The notes under the pieces were generated by a model. That model was not told the DNA's origin and did not search any database. It was given only the letters and a program-made list of their open reading frames with translations. From Nitrosospira lacus (lineage in GTDB: Bacteria > Pseudomonadota > Gammaproteobacteria > Burkholderiales > Nitrosomonadaceae): 64,000 nucleotides of DNA. The stretch's first letter is position 1; every line of letters begins with the position of its first letter. Made by a program: the position numbers and the translations under genes. This document shows positions 11,500 through 21,221 of this stretch, one piece after another. The stretch is from positions 2,017,137-2,081,136 of the forward strand of contig NZ_CP021106.3 of the NCBI RefSeq assembly GCF_000355765.4, given 5' to 3'.

Positions 11500-12214
11500 T
11501 CCCGACAACATTATCTTCTGGGAGTATGGATTCATAAAACTGAATGCCACGATTGTATATACCTGGGGGTTGATGCTGGTGCTGGCAGCGGGTTCAAGCG
11601 TCATTACCCGCAAACTCTCCATCGGGCTGGAACGCGCCCGCTGGCAGAATCTGCTCGAAATCATTGTTATAGCTATCCGCAATCAGATCAGGGAAGTAGG
11701 CTTGCGCCAGCCGCAGATATATTTCCCCTTTCTCGGCACGCTGTTTGTGTTTATCGCCGTGGCGACCCTGCTTACTGTCATTCCGGGGTACGAGCCGCCG
11801 ACCGGGTCTCTCTCGACTACCACGGCGCTGGCGATTTGCGTGTTTATCGCTGTGCCGCTGTATGGTATCAGGGAGCAAGGGCTGGGCCGCTATCTGCGCT
11901 CCTACCTTAAGCCCATACCCCTCATGCTGCCATTCAATATCATCGGTGAGTTCTCGCGTACGCTGGCCCTGGCTATCCGGCTCTTCGGCAACATGATGAG
12001 CGGAACAATGATTCTCGCCATCCTGCTGACCATCACACCGTTTATTTTTCCGATTGTCATGAGTGTGCTCGGTCTGCTGACGGGCATGGTGCAAGCCTAT
12101 ATTTTCAGTATTCTGGCCACAGTCTACATTGCGGCCGCCACGTCTGATCATGCCGTCCACGCCAATGTCAATCGTGGCGAGGCGGATGCGGGAAATCAGA
12201 AGATCAGGCAATAG
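11489..12214 (+). CDS. atpB: N-ATPase Fo subunit a
   Basis: 241 residues from the ATG at 11489; the longer open frame upstream lies inside atpR and is not family sequence. Five or six membrane helices. The essential stator arginine is R164 in LALAIRLFGNMMSG, which faces the ion-binding glutamate of the c-ring. It forms the ion half-channels with the c-ring in the inner membrane. Translationally coupled to atpR through the 11-bp overlap. Confidence 0.96.
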   Translation: MHLSPDNIIFWEYGFIKLNATIVYTWGLMLVLAAGSSVITRKLSIGLERARWQNLLEIIVIAIRNQIREVGLRQPQIYFPFLGTLFVFIAVATLLTVIPGYEPPTGSLSTTTALAICVFIAVPLYGIREQGLGRYLRSYLKPIPLMLPFNIIGEFSRTLALAIRLFGNMMSGTMILAILLTITPFIFPIVMSVLGLLTGMVQAYIFSILATVYIAAATSDHAVHANVNRGEADAGNQKIRQ

Positions 12215-12320
12215 AGATCATGTCCATGAACAGCTTATGCAGGATGGGTAAGGCGCAAGTTATCCATCAAAACCACAGACAAATGAATACGACCCGGTAC
12301 AAATAACACAAGGAGAAATT

Positions 12321-12602
12321 ATGGATAGCATGACCCTTATCGCGATCGTATCAATTCTCGCGGCCGGCCTCACAATCAGCCTCGGGGTGATTGGTCCGGC
12401 TCTGGGAGAGGGGAAGGCGGTTGCTACGGCGCTGACTTCACTGGCGCAGCAGCCCGACGCCGCCGGAACCATTACCCGGACATTATTCGTCGGATTGGCG
12501 ATCATCGAATCGCTGGCTATTTACTGTTTCGTGGTTGCCATGATTCTTATTTTCGCAAATCCGTTCTGGAATCATGTCATTGCCCAAGCTGCCGGAAAAT
12601 AA
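12321..12602 (+). CDS. atpE: N-ATPase Fo subunit c
   Basis: 93 residues, two-helix hairpin forming the rotor ring. Helix 1 has GPALGEGKA with Glu30 where sodium c-subunits such as that of Ilyobacter have Gln; helix 2 has the ion-binding Glu63 in AIIESLAIY, with Ser64 and Tyr68 kept but Leu at the next position instead of Thr. The loop reads QQP (43-45) rather than the usual RQP. Two carboxylates per hairpin are known in N-type c-subunits. The ion (Na+ or H+) is not settled by sequence alone. A good ribosome site (AAGGAGAA) precedes the ATG. Confidence 0.96.
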   Translation: MDSMTLIAIVSILAAGLTISLGVIGPALGEGKAVATALTSLAQQPDAAGTITRTLFVGLAIIESLAIYCFVVAMILIFANPFWNHVIAQAAGK

Positions 12603-12605
12603 GCT

Positions 12606-13529
12606 GTGCTGATCGACTGGTTTACCGTTGTTGCGCAAATCATCAATTTCCTCATCCTAGTATGGTTGTTGAAGCGCTTTTTGTACCAGCCCATCTTCAA
12701 GGCTCTGGACGCGCGGGAAAAGAGGATTGCCGCGGAGCTTGCAGCTGCTGCCGCAAGAAAATCAGAAGCGGAAAAGGAGCGCGATACTTTCCGGCAAAAG
12801 AATGAAGAGTTGGACCGGCAGCGGGCGGCACTTTTGAGTAAGGCCTCGGCCGAGGCGCAGGCCGAGCGCCACTGGTTGATCGAGGCCGCGCGGACGGATG
12901 CGGACAACCTGCGCGCTAGGCGGGAAGAGGCGTTGAAAACAGAGTACCAGGCCCTGAGCGAGGCACTCACCCGGCGAACATGCATGGAAGTGTTCGCTGT
13001 CGCGCGCAAGGTGCTGGCCGATCTCGCCAGTACCACTCTCGAGGCGCACATGACGGATGCGTTTATCAGACGCATGCGTGAGTTGAGTCCCGAGGAAAAG
13101 GCGAATCTGGCCTCGACAATCAAGGTGTTGCAGCCTGGATCGATGCCTGGAACGACGGCAGCGGGGCTTGGCGTTATGGTTCGCAGCGCATTCGATCTGT
13201 CCACGACGCAGCAAAACGCGATTAAAGCGGTGGTCGAGGAAAGCCTGGGTGTGAATATACCGGTTCGCTTTGCGACCGAGCCGGATCTGGTCAGTGGTAT
13301 TGAATTGATTACACATGGACACAAGGTGGCGTGGAGCATCGCAGGTTATCTCGCGTTGCTGGAAAAGGAAATAGGCAAACTTCTGAAGAATCATGTCGAA
13401 CCCGGGCCTGAAGCCGAAGGAGAAGCGGAGTCTGCAGTTGAAGTCGGCGATGAGCGCAAACCACGGGGACCTGCAAAAATTGAAAGATTAAACACCCCAA
13501 ACCTGAAACCTTCCGTGCGTAGCCGATGA
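12606..13529 (+). CDS. atpF: N-ATPase stator subunit b with delta-like C-terminus
   Basis: 307 residues, about twice a normal b subunit. One membrane helix at the N-terminus (about 4-26), then a long charged coiled coil (about 30-150), then a folded region (about 160-265) that resembles subunit delta. This fits N-ATPases, which lack a separate delta gene. It is the peripheral stalk joining Fo to the alpha/beta head. GTG start three bases after the atpE stop; its end overlaps atpA by 4 bp. Confidence 0.92.
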   Translation: MLIDWFTVVAQIINFLILVWLLKRFLYQPIFKALDAREKRIAAELAAAAARKSEAEKERDTFRQKNEELDRQRAALLSKASAEAQAERHWLIEAARTDADNLRARREEALKTEYQALSEALTRRTCMEVFAVARKVLADLASTTLEAHMTDAFIRRMRELSPEEKANLASTIKVLQPGSMPGTTAAGLGVMVRSAFDLSTTQQNAIKAVVEESLGVNIPVRFATEPDLVSGIELITHGHKVAWSIAGYLALLEKEIGKLLKNHVEPGPEAEGEAESAVEVGDERKPRGPAKIERLNTPNLKPSVRSR

Positions 13530-15124
13530 CCGCAGCAACCAAAAATCTCCAGAGCGTGCTGGACGGCGCATTCGCGCAGATAGCGCAAGCGCGGCAAGCC
13601 TGGACGCCGCAACTCACGCTGCGCGAGACAGGCGTGATCACAAGCATTGCCTCCGGCATCGCGAAAGTATCCGGCCTTCCCGGTGTGGGCTTCGACGAGG
13701 TGCTGAAGTTTCCGGGTGATTCATATGGCATCGCATTCAATGTCGAAGAAGATGAAATCGGCGTAATTCTGCTCGACGACTACTCGCAACTGCATACCGG
13801 CGATGAGGTGGAACGCAGAGATCATGTCATGGACGTGCCGGTGAGCAACGGGTTGATCGGAAGAGTCGTTGACCCGCTGGGACGGCCGCTGGATGGCAAG
13901 GCGCCGGTCATTGCCACCCGCCGTCTGCCCATCGAACGCGCCGCTCCATCCATCATGGATCGCGCGCCTGTCACGGTGCCCTTGCAAACCGGCATCAAGG
14001 TTATTGATGCGCTCGTTCCGGTTGGCCGCGGCCAGCGCGAATTGATACTTGGTGACCGGCAGACGGGCAAGACTGCCATCGCGCTCGATACGATACTTAA
14101 TCAACGCAACAAAAATGTGCTGTGCGTTTATTGCGCTATCGGCCAGCATGCGTCCGGCGTGGCCAATGTAGTCGCCACGCTGCGCAAAGAGGGTGCGATG
14201 AGGTACACGGTGGCCGTCGTGACGGAAGGCAATGATCCTCCCGGCCTCATCCACATTGCCCCGTATGCCGCGACCAGCATCGCCGAGTATTTTATGGAGC
14301 AGGGTCACGACGTTCTGATCGTATATGATGATCTCACGCACCATGCGCGCGCCTACCGCGAGCTGTCTCTTTTGCTGCGCCGCCCGCCAGGGCGCGAGGC
14401 CTATCCCGGTGACATTTTTTACATTCACTCGCGGCTGCTGGAGCGCGCAACGCATTTGCGTGAAGAACTCGGTGGCGGCTCGCTAACGGCCCTGCCCATC
14501 ATCGAGACAGAAGCGCAGGATATTTCCGCCTATATTCCGACCAACCTGATTTCCATCACCGATGGACAGATCTACCTTTCCCCGTCATTGTTCGAATTGG
14601 GTGTATTGCCCGCGATCGACGTCGGCAAATCCGTTTCGCGCGTCGGCGGCAAGGCGCAGCGCGGCGTTTACCGTGCGGTGGCGGGGGATCTGAAGCTCGA
14701 TTATGCCCAGTTCGAAGAGCTGGAAAACTTCGCGCGCTTCGGGGCGCGGCTGGATGCGGATACCCGTAGGATTATCGAGCATGGCCGGCGCATCCGCGCC
14801 TGCCTCAAGCAGCCTGAATCCGCACCGGTTTCCGTGCTTGAACAGATTGTCATACTGCTGGCGCTGACTGCCAGGCTGTTTGACGACGTGCCGCTCGATC
14901 GCATGGCGGAGGCCGAGCTGGCTGTACGGGAAGCAGCAATGAATATTCCATCGGAGGTAAGCGCGCGCGTCGAAACCGCCATGAATCTGAATGACGAAGA
15001 TCGTAAATCCATACTACGGATCGCCCGCAAGGCGCTGACTGATTTTTGGTGTGCGCCGGAATCGAAACCAGAGACCGGTTCGGGGATCGGCGTCGGGATC
15101 GATCCTGAGCAGGAAAAGCAATGA
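13526..15124 (+). CDS. atpA: N-ATPase F1 subunit alpha
   Basis: 532 residues. Non-catalytic nucleotide-binding subunit: P-loop [33 protein letters not shown], and [14 protein letters not shown]. Starts by ATGA overlap with atpF and ends by ATGA overlap with atpG, so expression is coupled. The last 20 or so residues are an unconserved acidic/Gly tail. Confidence 0.97.
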   Translation: MTAATKNLQSVLDGAFAQIAQARQAWTPQLTLRETGVITSIASGIAKVSGLPGVGFDEVLKFPGDSYGIAFNVEEDEIGVILLDDYSQLHTGDEVERRDHVMDVPVSNGLIGRVVDPLGRPLDGKAPVIATRRLPIERAAPSIMDRAPVTVPLQTGIKVIDALVPVGRGQRELILGDRQTGKTAIALDTILNQRNKNVLCVYCAIGQHASGVANVVATLRKEGAMRYTVAVVTEGNDPPGLIHIAPYAATSIAEYFMEQGHDVLIVYDDLTHHARAYRELSLLLRRPPGREAYPGDIFYIHSRLLERATHLREELGGGSLTALPIIETEAQDISAYIPTNLISITDGQIYLSPSLFELGVLPAIDVGKSVSRVGGKAQRGVYRAVAGDLKLDYAQFEELENFARFGARLDADTRRIIEHGRRIRACLKQPESAPVSVLEQIVILLALTARLFDDVPLDRMAEAELAVREAAMNIPSEVSARVETAMNLNDEDRKSILRIARKALTDFWCAPESKPETGSGIGVGIDPEQEKQ

Positions 15125-16095
15125 GCGATACCACCGCGAGTCTGCGGCGAAAAATCGAAGGAGCCAGAGATCTGCGTGCGGTAGTTAGCACCATGAAAGC
15201 GCTGGCCGCGGCGAGTGTCGGGCAATACGAAAAATCAGTACGCGCACTGGACGATTATTATCGAACCGTGCAACTTGGCTTGAGCGTCTGCTTCCGCTCA
15301 AATGTACCCGCGAGATCGAAGGTCGGCGGGATAAAACCCATGGCCACGCGGAAAAAAGATGCCGATATGACAGGCGCTATCGTATTCGGTTCGGATCAGG
15401 GGCTGGTGGGTCAATTCAACGATGTGGTGGCGGATTACACCGTCCAGACTCTGGCGGCTCTGCCGGGTAAGAAAAAGGTCTGGGCGGTGGGCGAGCGTGT
15501 ACATGACCGGCTGGCATTCACCGGTGTCCCGCTGGCGGGACTTTTCACGGTTCCACTGTCGGTAAAGGCCATTACTCCGCTTGTGGGAAATGTGCTGTTG
15601 CAACTGCTGGTACGGGAGCAGGTAGATGGCGATGTGCAGTGGAGAAAGGAGGGCAAGAACGAAGTTACGCAGCTTTATCTTTTTTATAATAACTCCAGGG
15701 CGGGAGCGGTGTATGTGCCTGTCCATCAGCGTCTGCTGCCGCTGGATGCAATTTGGCGGCGCGATCTGGCCAACCTTTCCTGGCCGACGAAGAATCTGCC
15801 GGAGGTAATGGGTAGTAGTCCCGCAACGCTACAGGCGCTCATTCGGGAGTACCTGTTCGTCTCGCTTTTCCGAGCATGTGCCGAATCCCTTGCAAGCGAG
15901 AATGCGAGCCGCCTGGCGGCAATGGAACGAGCTGAAAAAAACATCGACCAATTGAGCGCGGATCTGCATCAGACGTTCTATCGCCTGCGCCAAAGCACGA
16001 TCGACGAGGAATTATTCGATGTCATATCGGGTATGGAAGCGCTGGCAGGCGCAGAGCAGGCAAGGCATCCGGCGGATAGGGGGATGGATGATTGA
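15121..16095 (+). CDS. atpG: N-ATPase F1 subunit gamma
   Basis: 324 residues, the central rotor shaft. The N-terminal coiled coil ([20 protein letters not shown]) and the C-terminal helix ([20 protein letters not shown]) are clear, though it is divergent and about 35 residues longer than a housekeeping gamma; the extra length is in the inserted stretch at about residues 60-80. Last gene of the operon; no strong hairpin terminator was seen just after it. Confidence 0.92.
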   Translation: MSDTTASLRRKIEGARDLRAVVSTMKALAAASVGQYEKSVRALDDYYRTVQLGLSVCFRSNVPARSKVGGIKPMATRKKDADMTGAIVFGSDQGLVGQFNDVVADYTVQTLAALPGKKKVWAVGERVHDRLAFTGVPLAGLFTVPLSVKAITPLVGNVLLQLLVREQVDGDVQWRKEGKNEVTQLYLFYNNSRAGAVYVPVHQRLLPLDAIWRRDLANLSWPTKNLPEVMGSSPATLQALIREYLFVSLFRACAESLASENASRLAAMERAEKNIDQLSADLHQTFYRLRQSTIDEELFDVISGMEALAGAEQARHPADRGMDD

Positions 16096-16429
16096 CGGAC
16101 CGGAAGAGTCTCTGCAAAGATTCGAATATAGTGTTTGTCCAGCCATGCGCGTATTGAAGTGACCGCAGCGCGCTCCCCCGCTGTCTGACCGCCGGCCCGA
16201 AGCTGCTGTAGCCAAAATTCGGGCCTATATTGCACAGAAGCGTTCCAGACCACTGCGACGCCGTTTCTCTCCAAAATTGAAGCTGAATTCTTGTGGCTTC
16301 AACGTCCCCTGATTGGTCACATAAACTGCTAGCGCCTGAATTATGCGCGAATGTAGCGATTACATGCCGGACTTTTACCTAATACATTGATTTTTAATAA
16401 AAAACCGATTAGAAGGTGTGGCAGCCTAC

Positions 16430-16445
16430 CTGTAAAATGTTACAG
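16430..16445 (+). promoter_or_regulatory. Palindrome CTGTAA-N4-TTACAG, candidate activator site
   Basis: CTGTAAAATGTTACAG has 6-bp arms round a 4-bp centre. The same 16-bp design occurs at 45380 and 45561. It lies about 107 bp upstream of the sigma-54-type promoter at 16552, the normal distance for an enhancer-binding activator. Which activator binds is unknown. Confidence 0.55.
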
Positions 16446-16551
16446 CTATTTATAAATAGCCCTTCGTTATTTAATGGAGGGCCAAATCAAGGGCATAAAA
16501 GACGGATTCATACACAGGCTTAGCTCGCGAAACATTTGCCATAACTGCTTG

Positions 16552-16567
16552 TGGCATGTGGATTGCG
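16552..16567 (+). promoter_or_regulatory. Sigma-54-type (-24/-12) promoter
   Basis: TGGCATGTGGATTGCG fits TGGCAC-N5-TTGCW with GG and GC ten bases apart. It points at the hybrid kinase gene starting at 16778, leaving a leader of about 200 bases, and has a palindromic site at a suitable distance upstream. Confidence 0.55.
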
Positions 16568-16777
16568 CGTTCATCCTGCTACGCGATATTTTCCCGGAGT
16601 GGCATTGCATATTCTTAGAATAAGGAAACATGGCCCGATTCCGGTGGGGATGGCACACATTGACGCAGCTGCGTTGATCGAAACCCGCAGCAGCAGCGGA
16701 ATAGCGAAAGCAAAGTCCGGCTTGGCTTAGCTAATGGAATTTTCTGGCGCGGGGTGGCCCGTATTGAAGGAAGAATC

Positions 16778-19700
16778 ATGACTATCCGGAAACTGAGCTA
16801 TATGTTTTATCTCGTAACCGGAGTGCTTCTTTCCCTGCTCATGTTTTTTATCGTATTTCGCTTCTTTGGGCAACAGGAGCTCGATCAGGTCCAAAGCGCT
16901 CGCTATACTTCCTTCGTTATCGCCGACGAGCTGCGCCAGTCGTCGGACGATATGACCCGCATGGTGCGCGCCTATGTCGATACCGGTGATCCCAAGTTTG
17001 AACGTTTTTATTGGCAAATACTTGCTATCCGCAACGGCGAACTGGAGCAGCCCCTTCACTATGAGCGTAGTTACTGGGATCTCGTAATGGGTGATCGCGG
17101 CTTCCGGCCCAGTCCGGGGGATCAGAAGATTTCTTTAAGAACCCAGATGGAGGGGCTCGGATTCACTGCGGCAGAATTGGAAAAACTTGTGGAAGCCGAA
17201 AGCATTTCCAACCAATTGGTGCAATTGGAACGCAGAGCGTTCAATGCAATGAAAGGGCTTTTCTTAGGCCCGACTGGCCAGTTCGATGTGAAGGGGACCC
17301 CTGACCCCGAATGGGCTCGTCGCATCCTGCATGATGAGAACTACTATATTGCGAAGGCCAGGATCATGCGACGGGTGAACGAGTTCCATGAATTATTCGG
17401 CGCACGCATGTTCAATGCGGTTGCAGTCGCCCGGCACCGCACCGACCTTCATGTATACGGCGTCTTCCTCACGCTCGCCCTGCTTGTGGCCTGGCTTGCA
17501 CTTTCTTACGGCGTCGTACGGCGAAAAGTACAAAATCTCGTTTGGCTCGAAGACGAGACCAGGAATATCGGAAAAATGGATTATGTCTCTCAATTCGAGA
17601 TTGATTCAAGTGATGAGATAGGCAATCTTTCTCGTGCCTTTATCACTGCGCAAGCGGAACGCGATCGTTACTTTGACCAATCTCTGGATTTTCTTGCCAT
17701 CTCGGGTTTTGATGGTTTTTTCAAACGCTTGAATCCTGCCTGGGAAAAGGTCCTGGGTTTCTCACCGGAGGAATTGCTGTGCCAGCCGTTCATGGAGTTT
17801 GTCTCGCCCGGCTCCCGCGACGGGACTCGGCTGGAACTGGATAGACTCATGACGGGTATTCCGGTTTCCTTTGAAAGCCGGATGGATTGTAAGGATGACT
17901 CTTTCCGCTGGGTTTCATGGAATATCATCGCCACCCTGGATACACAGGAATTTTACTTTTCCGGTCAGGACATTACCGCAAGGAAGAGTATTGAGATGGA
18001 GCTGCACAAAGCGCGACAGGCGGCTGAGGCTGCCAGTCTTGCCAAGAGCGACTTCCTGGCAAATATGAGCCACGAGATCCGTACGCCGATGAATGGCGTG
18101 CTCGGCACCGTCGGACTGCTCCTGAATACTTCATTAACCCCATCCCAGCGCGAGCTGGCTGGATTGGCACGCGCAAGCGGCGAAACGTTGCTCAACATTA
18201 TCAATGATATTCTGGATTTCTCGAAAATCGAGGCCGGTAAGCTGGTAATTGCACCCACTCCTTTTGACCTTCTTCAGGCCGTTGAAGAGGTGGCGGGCAT
18301 GATTGCCATGCAGCCTTCCAGAAAGAATGACGTGAATGTGATCGTGCGATACCCCCCGGATGTGCCACGTTATGTAATTGGTGATCTGGGGCGTATCCGT
18401 CAGATATTGACGAATTTAACCAATAATGCCATTAAGTTCACCGATAAGGGCCATGTACTCATCAATGTCGAGGCTGATTCAATTAATGAAGATGAAGCCA
18501 TGGTGCGCATCAGCGTGGAGGACAGCGGACTGGGAATCGCGGTAGACAAATTGGAGAGTCTTTTCGACAAGTTCACCCAAGCGGATACCTCCACCACGCG
18601 CCGCTATGGAGGGACAGGTCTGGGTCTGGCTATCAGCAAGCAATTGGTAAAATTGATGGGTGGTACCATCGCTGCAAAGAGCCGCGTTGGAGTCGGATCA
18701 ACGTTCTGGTTTACCCTTCGCCTTCCCCTGCAAACGCAACAACCGACTGAAGCGAGGCCGGATGCGGGTCTGGCGCATGCTCGCGTATTGATTGTGGATG
18801 ATAACTCTGTTAACCGCCTCGTGTTGCAAGAGCAAATCCGTATCTGGAAGATGCGCATCGGAAGCTGCGCTTCAGGCATGGAAGCGCTCCGGGCGCTACG
18901 CGGAGCTCATGCCGCCGGTGATCCGTATCAGATTGCAATTCTCGATTATCAAATGCCGGGGATGAACGGAGAAGGGCTGGGTCACGCCATCAAAGCGGAC
19001 CCTTTGCTCCATGATATCCAACTGGTGATGCTGAGTTCACTGGGACAAGAGGGCGATATCAGGGAGCGGCTCAAGAAAATCGGTTTTGCGGCCTATCTGG
19101 TCAAACCAGCACGTCAGTCAGAATTATTGTCGACGCTGGCAAATATCTGGGATGCATATTGCCGCCGTCGCTCCATAGATCTAATAAGCGATCGCCAACT
19201 GCTTCTGGAAACTCCTGAGGAACAGATAGCTGACAGCTCAAATTCCCCATTTGCTGGCGCACATGTACTTCTGGCGGAAGACAACGTCACCAATCAGATT
19301 GTCGGTGCGACAATGCTGAGAAACCTGGGCTGTCATGTGGATGTTGCCGCCAATGGTAGGGAAGCTGCCCAGATGGTGGATGCTTTCTCCTACGAAATGG
19401 TGTTCATGGATTGCGAGATGCCGGAAATGGATGGCTTCGAAGCCACTGCCGCGATTCGTCACCGGCCCGACAGTAAATCCCGGCTTCCCATCATTGCGGT
19501 AACGGCGCAGGCCATGCTGGGAGATCAAGAATATTGCCTGCTCGCCGGCATGGATGATTACATCAGCAAGCCGGTGAAACAGGAAGATTTTGCCGCCGCT
19601 TTGAAACGATGGGGACCAGGGAGAAACCACGAATGGAAGAATGAGGCACAACAATATCGAACAAGGAATGAGAATGAGAAAGCGGTTCGCGTTGATACTT

Positions 19701-20119
19701 TGGACTCGTCCTTGCCCCGAATGCCTTCTTCCAATGCTTCGTGCGCATTGAGTATCGAAGTCATCGCAAATCTGCGCGCGTTGGGAGAAGCAACGGAACC
19801 ATCGTTGATCAGCCGGATATTTGTGGCGTTCGTGAGCGAAAGCGCTGAGCGCATAAACCTGCTACGAAACTCCCTGGATAGGAGCGATGCCGAGCTTCTG
19901 CGCAAGACGGCTCACGCCCTCAGAGGCGCCAGTGGCAGTGTCGGTGCGCAAGACATGGCGGATATTGCTCGGCAACTGGAGGCTCTGGGTAAAGCCGGCA
20001 ACATGACTGGAGGAGTCGCGTTAATGGAACGGATTGAAGGCGAATTTGACCGCGTGAGGGCTGAGATTGCTGCGCTGGGTATATATACCGAACCCACGTC
20101 TTATGGAGCCCGATCATGA
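16778..20119 (+). CDS. Membrane hybrid sensor histidine kinase
   Basis: 1113 residues from the ATG at 16778, which has a ribosome site (GAAGGAAG) just upstream; an ATG eight codons earlier is less likely. Order: membrane segment (about 8-28), a periplasmic-like sensor region, second membrane segment (about 225-245), HAMP-like linker, PAS domain (from about 295), HisKA with the phospho-His in SHEIRTPMNG, HATPase_c (DSGLGIAVDK, GGTGLGLAISKQL), receiver 1 (VLIVDDNSVNR, ILDYQMPGMNG), receiver 2 (VLLAEDNVTNQ, FMDCEMPEMDG) and a C-terminal HPt domain (TAHALRGASGSVGA). This is a full phosphorelay in one chain. The next gene overlaps it by 4 bp and is the likely output. Confidence 0.93.
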   Translation: MTIRKLSYMFYLVTGVLLSLLMFFIVFRFFGQQELDQVQSARYTSFVIADELRQSSDDMTRMVRAYVDTGDPKFERFYWQILAIRNGELEQPLHYERSYWDLVMGDRGFRPSPGDQKISLRTQMEGLGFTAAELEKLVEAESISNQLVQLERRAFNAMKGLFLGPTGQFDVKGTPDPEWARRILHDENYYIAKARIMRRVNEFHELFGARMFNAVAVARHRTDLHVYGVFLTLALLVAWLALSYGVVRRKVQNLVWLEDETRNIGKMDYVSQFEIDSSDEIGNLSRAFITAQAERDRYFDQSLDFLAISGFDGFFKRLNPAWEKVLGFSPEELLCQPFMEFVSPGSRDGTRLELDRLMTGIPVSFESRMDCKDDSFRWVSWNIIATLDTQEFYFSGQDITARKSIEMELHKARQAAEAASLAKSDFLANMSHEIRTPMNGVLGTVGLLLNTSLTPSQRELAGLARASGETLLNIINDILDFSKIEAGKLVIAPTPFDLLQAVEEVAGMIAMQPSRKNDVNVIVRYPPDVPRYVIGDLGRIRQILTNLTNNAIKFTDKGHVLINVEADSINEDEAMVRISVEDSGLGIAVDKLESLFDKFTQADTSTTRRYGGTGLGLAISKQLVKLMGGTIAAKSRVGVGSTFWFTLRLPLQTQQPTEARPDAGLAHARVLIVDDNSVNRLVLQEQIRIWKMRIGSCASGMEALRALRGAHAAGDPYQIAILDYQMPGMNGEGLGHAIKADPLLHDIQLVMLSSLGQEGDIRERLKKIGFAAYLVKPARQSELLSTLANIWDAYCRRRSIDLISDRQLLLETPEEQIADSSNSPFAGAHVLLAEDNVTNQIVGATMLRNLGCHVDVAANGREAAQMVDAFSYEMVFMDCEMPEMDGFEATAAIRHRPDSKSRLPIIAVTAQAMLGDQEYCLLAGMDDYISKPVKQEDFAAALKRWGPGRNHEWKNEAQQYRTRNENEKAVRVDTLDSSLPRMPSSNASCALSIEVIANLRALGEATEPSLISRIFVAFVSESAERINLLRNSLDRSDAELLRKTAHALRGASGSVGAQDMADIARQLEALGKAGNMTGGVALMERIEGEFDRVRAEIAALGIYTEPTSYGARS

Positions 20120-21009
20120 AGATATTAGTGGCGGAAGACGATACTACTTCGCGCCTTTTGTTTGGTGCGACCCTCAGGAAACTGGGATACACCGTAACGG
20201 CGGTGGAAAACGGGCAGAAGGCCTGGGAGGCCTGGGAACAGGATGAGTATTCCCTGCTCATCTCTGATTGGATGATGCCGGATATCGATGGACCTCAATT
20301 GTGCAAAATGATCCGCGCCGAGCCCAGTCTGCGATATACATACATCATTCTTCTGACCGCGCTGGATGGCAAGGGCAGCTACCTGGAAGGCATGGACGCC
20401 GGCGCCGATGATTTCATTACCAAGCCTTTCGATGAAGAACAATTGGTAGCTCGGCTACGGGTTGCCGAGCGGATACTTGCATTGCATAAAAAATTGCATA
20501 TCCAGGCCACATACGACCGCCTTACTGGCGTATGGAATCGGGCCGCAATCATGGACCATCTGGAAAAGGAGGTGGGCCGGGCGGCGTGCCAGAGCACTTC
20601 CATCGGTGTTTTGGTGGCCGACCTTGATCATTTCAAACGAATCAACGATGCTTATGGACATCCCGCCGGTGACACGGTGTTGCAAGAGGCAGTCCGGCGC
20701 ATGTGCCTGGTACTGCGTCCTCATGATCGGATAGGACGTTATGGGGGTGAGGAATTCCTCATCATAGCGCCGGAGTGTACGGAGAATGATGTGGTGATCC
20801 TGGCCGAACAAATTCGTAATTCCATCAGCAGGGAGCCCGTCGATAGCCAGTCCGGAGGAATTCCCATGACTGTAAGCCTGGGTGTAACGATTGGCGGTAA
20901 TCAGGTCGGCGGGGATGCAGGTACGCTTATCGCAGCTGCTGATAAGGCACTTTATCGAGCAAAGATAGCAGGCCGCAATCGAGTCGAATTCTCAAATCTG
21001 GAAGTATGA
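20116..21009 (+). CDS. Response regulator with diguanylate cyclase output
   Basis: 297 residues. Receiver domain (1-120): VAEDDTTSR, phospho-Asp in LISDWMMPDIDG, Lys in ITKPFDEEQ. GGDEF domain (about 135-297): active-site GRYGGEEFLI and, five residues before GGEEF-RIGRY, an RPHD sequence that is an intact product-inhibition (I) site. It should make c-di-GMP on phosphorylation. The ATGA overlap with the hybrid kinase gene points to a kinase-cyclase pair. Confidence 0.93.
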   Translation: MKILVAEDDTTSRLLFGATLRKLGYTVTAVENGQKAWEAWEQDEYSLLISDWMMPDIDGPQLCKMIRAEPSLRYTYIILLTALDGKGSYLEGMDAGADDFITKPFDEEQLVARLRVAERILALHKKLHIQATYDRLTGVWNRAAIMDHLEKEVGRAACQSTSIGVLVADLDHFKRINDAYGHPAGDTVLQEAVRRMCLVLRPHDRIGRYGGEEFLIIAPECTENDVVILAEQIRNSISREPVDSQSGGIPMTVSLGVTIGGNQVGGDAGTLIAAADKALYRAKIAGRNRVEFSNLEV

Positions 21010-21221
21010 TCCCATAATTTACAAGCATTTTAATACACGCGCTGATTCGGTTGCTCTGCCGCAGCATCAGCGCACGCACGCTGTCGGCGACCTGGCTGCT
21101 ATGCGGCGCGGCAATATGCAAGGCCCATGGAAACCTGTCTGCCCGATCTGAGGGGGGCGGTGGAAGCCCATCGTGACGGCGGATAATTTATTTTGCCGGG
21201 CTCTTGCCATCGCAGTACTGG

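Larger units (their letters stand above)
16096..16777. other. Long leader region before the hybrid kinase
   Basis: 682 bp without a credible gene (a 63-codon frame on the minus strand has no coding character). It holds a palindromic candidate enhancer at 16430-16445 and a sigma-54-type promoter at 16552-16567, both listed separately. Confidence 0.6.

Noticed and set aside
11594-12211. Long minus-strand frame (205 codons) within atpB
   Set aside because: It is a shadow of the highly conserved atpB gene; product has no membrane or family character.
16096-16777. Small gene 16467-16658 on the minus strand
   Set aside because: 63 codons, no ribosome site, and it covers the sigma-54-type promoter; regulatory DNA is the simpler reading.
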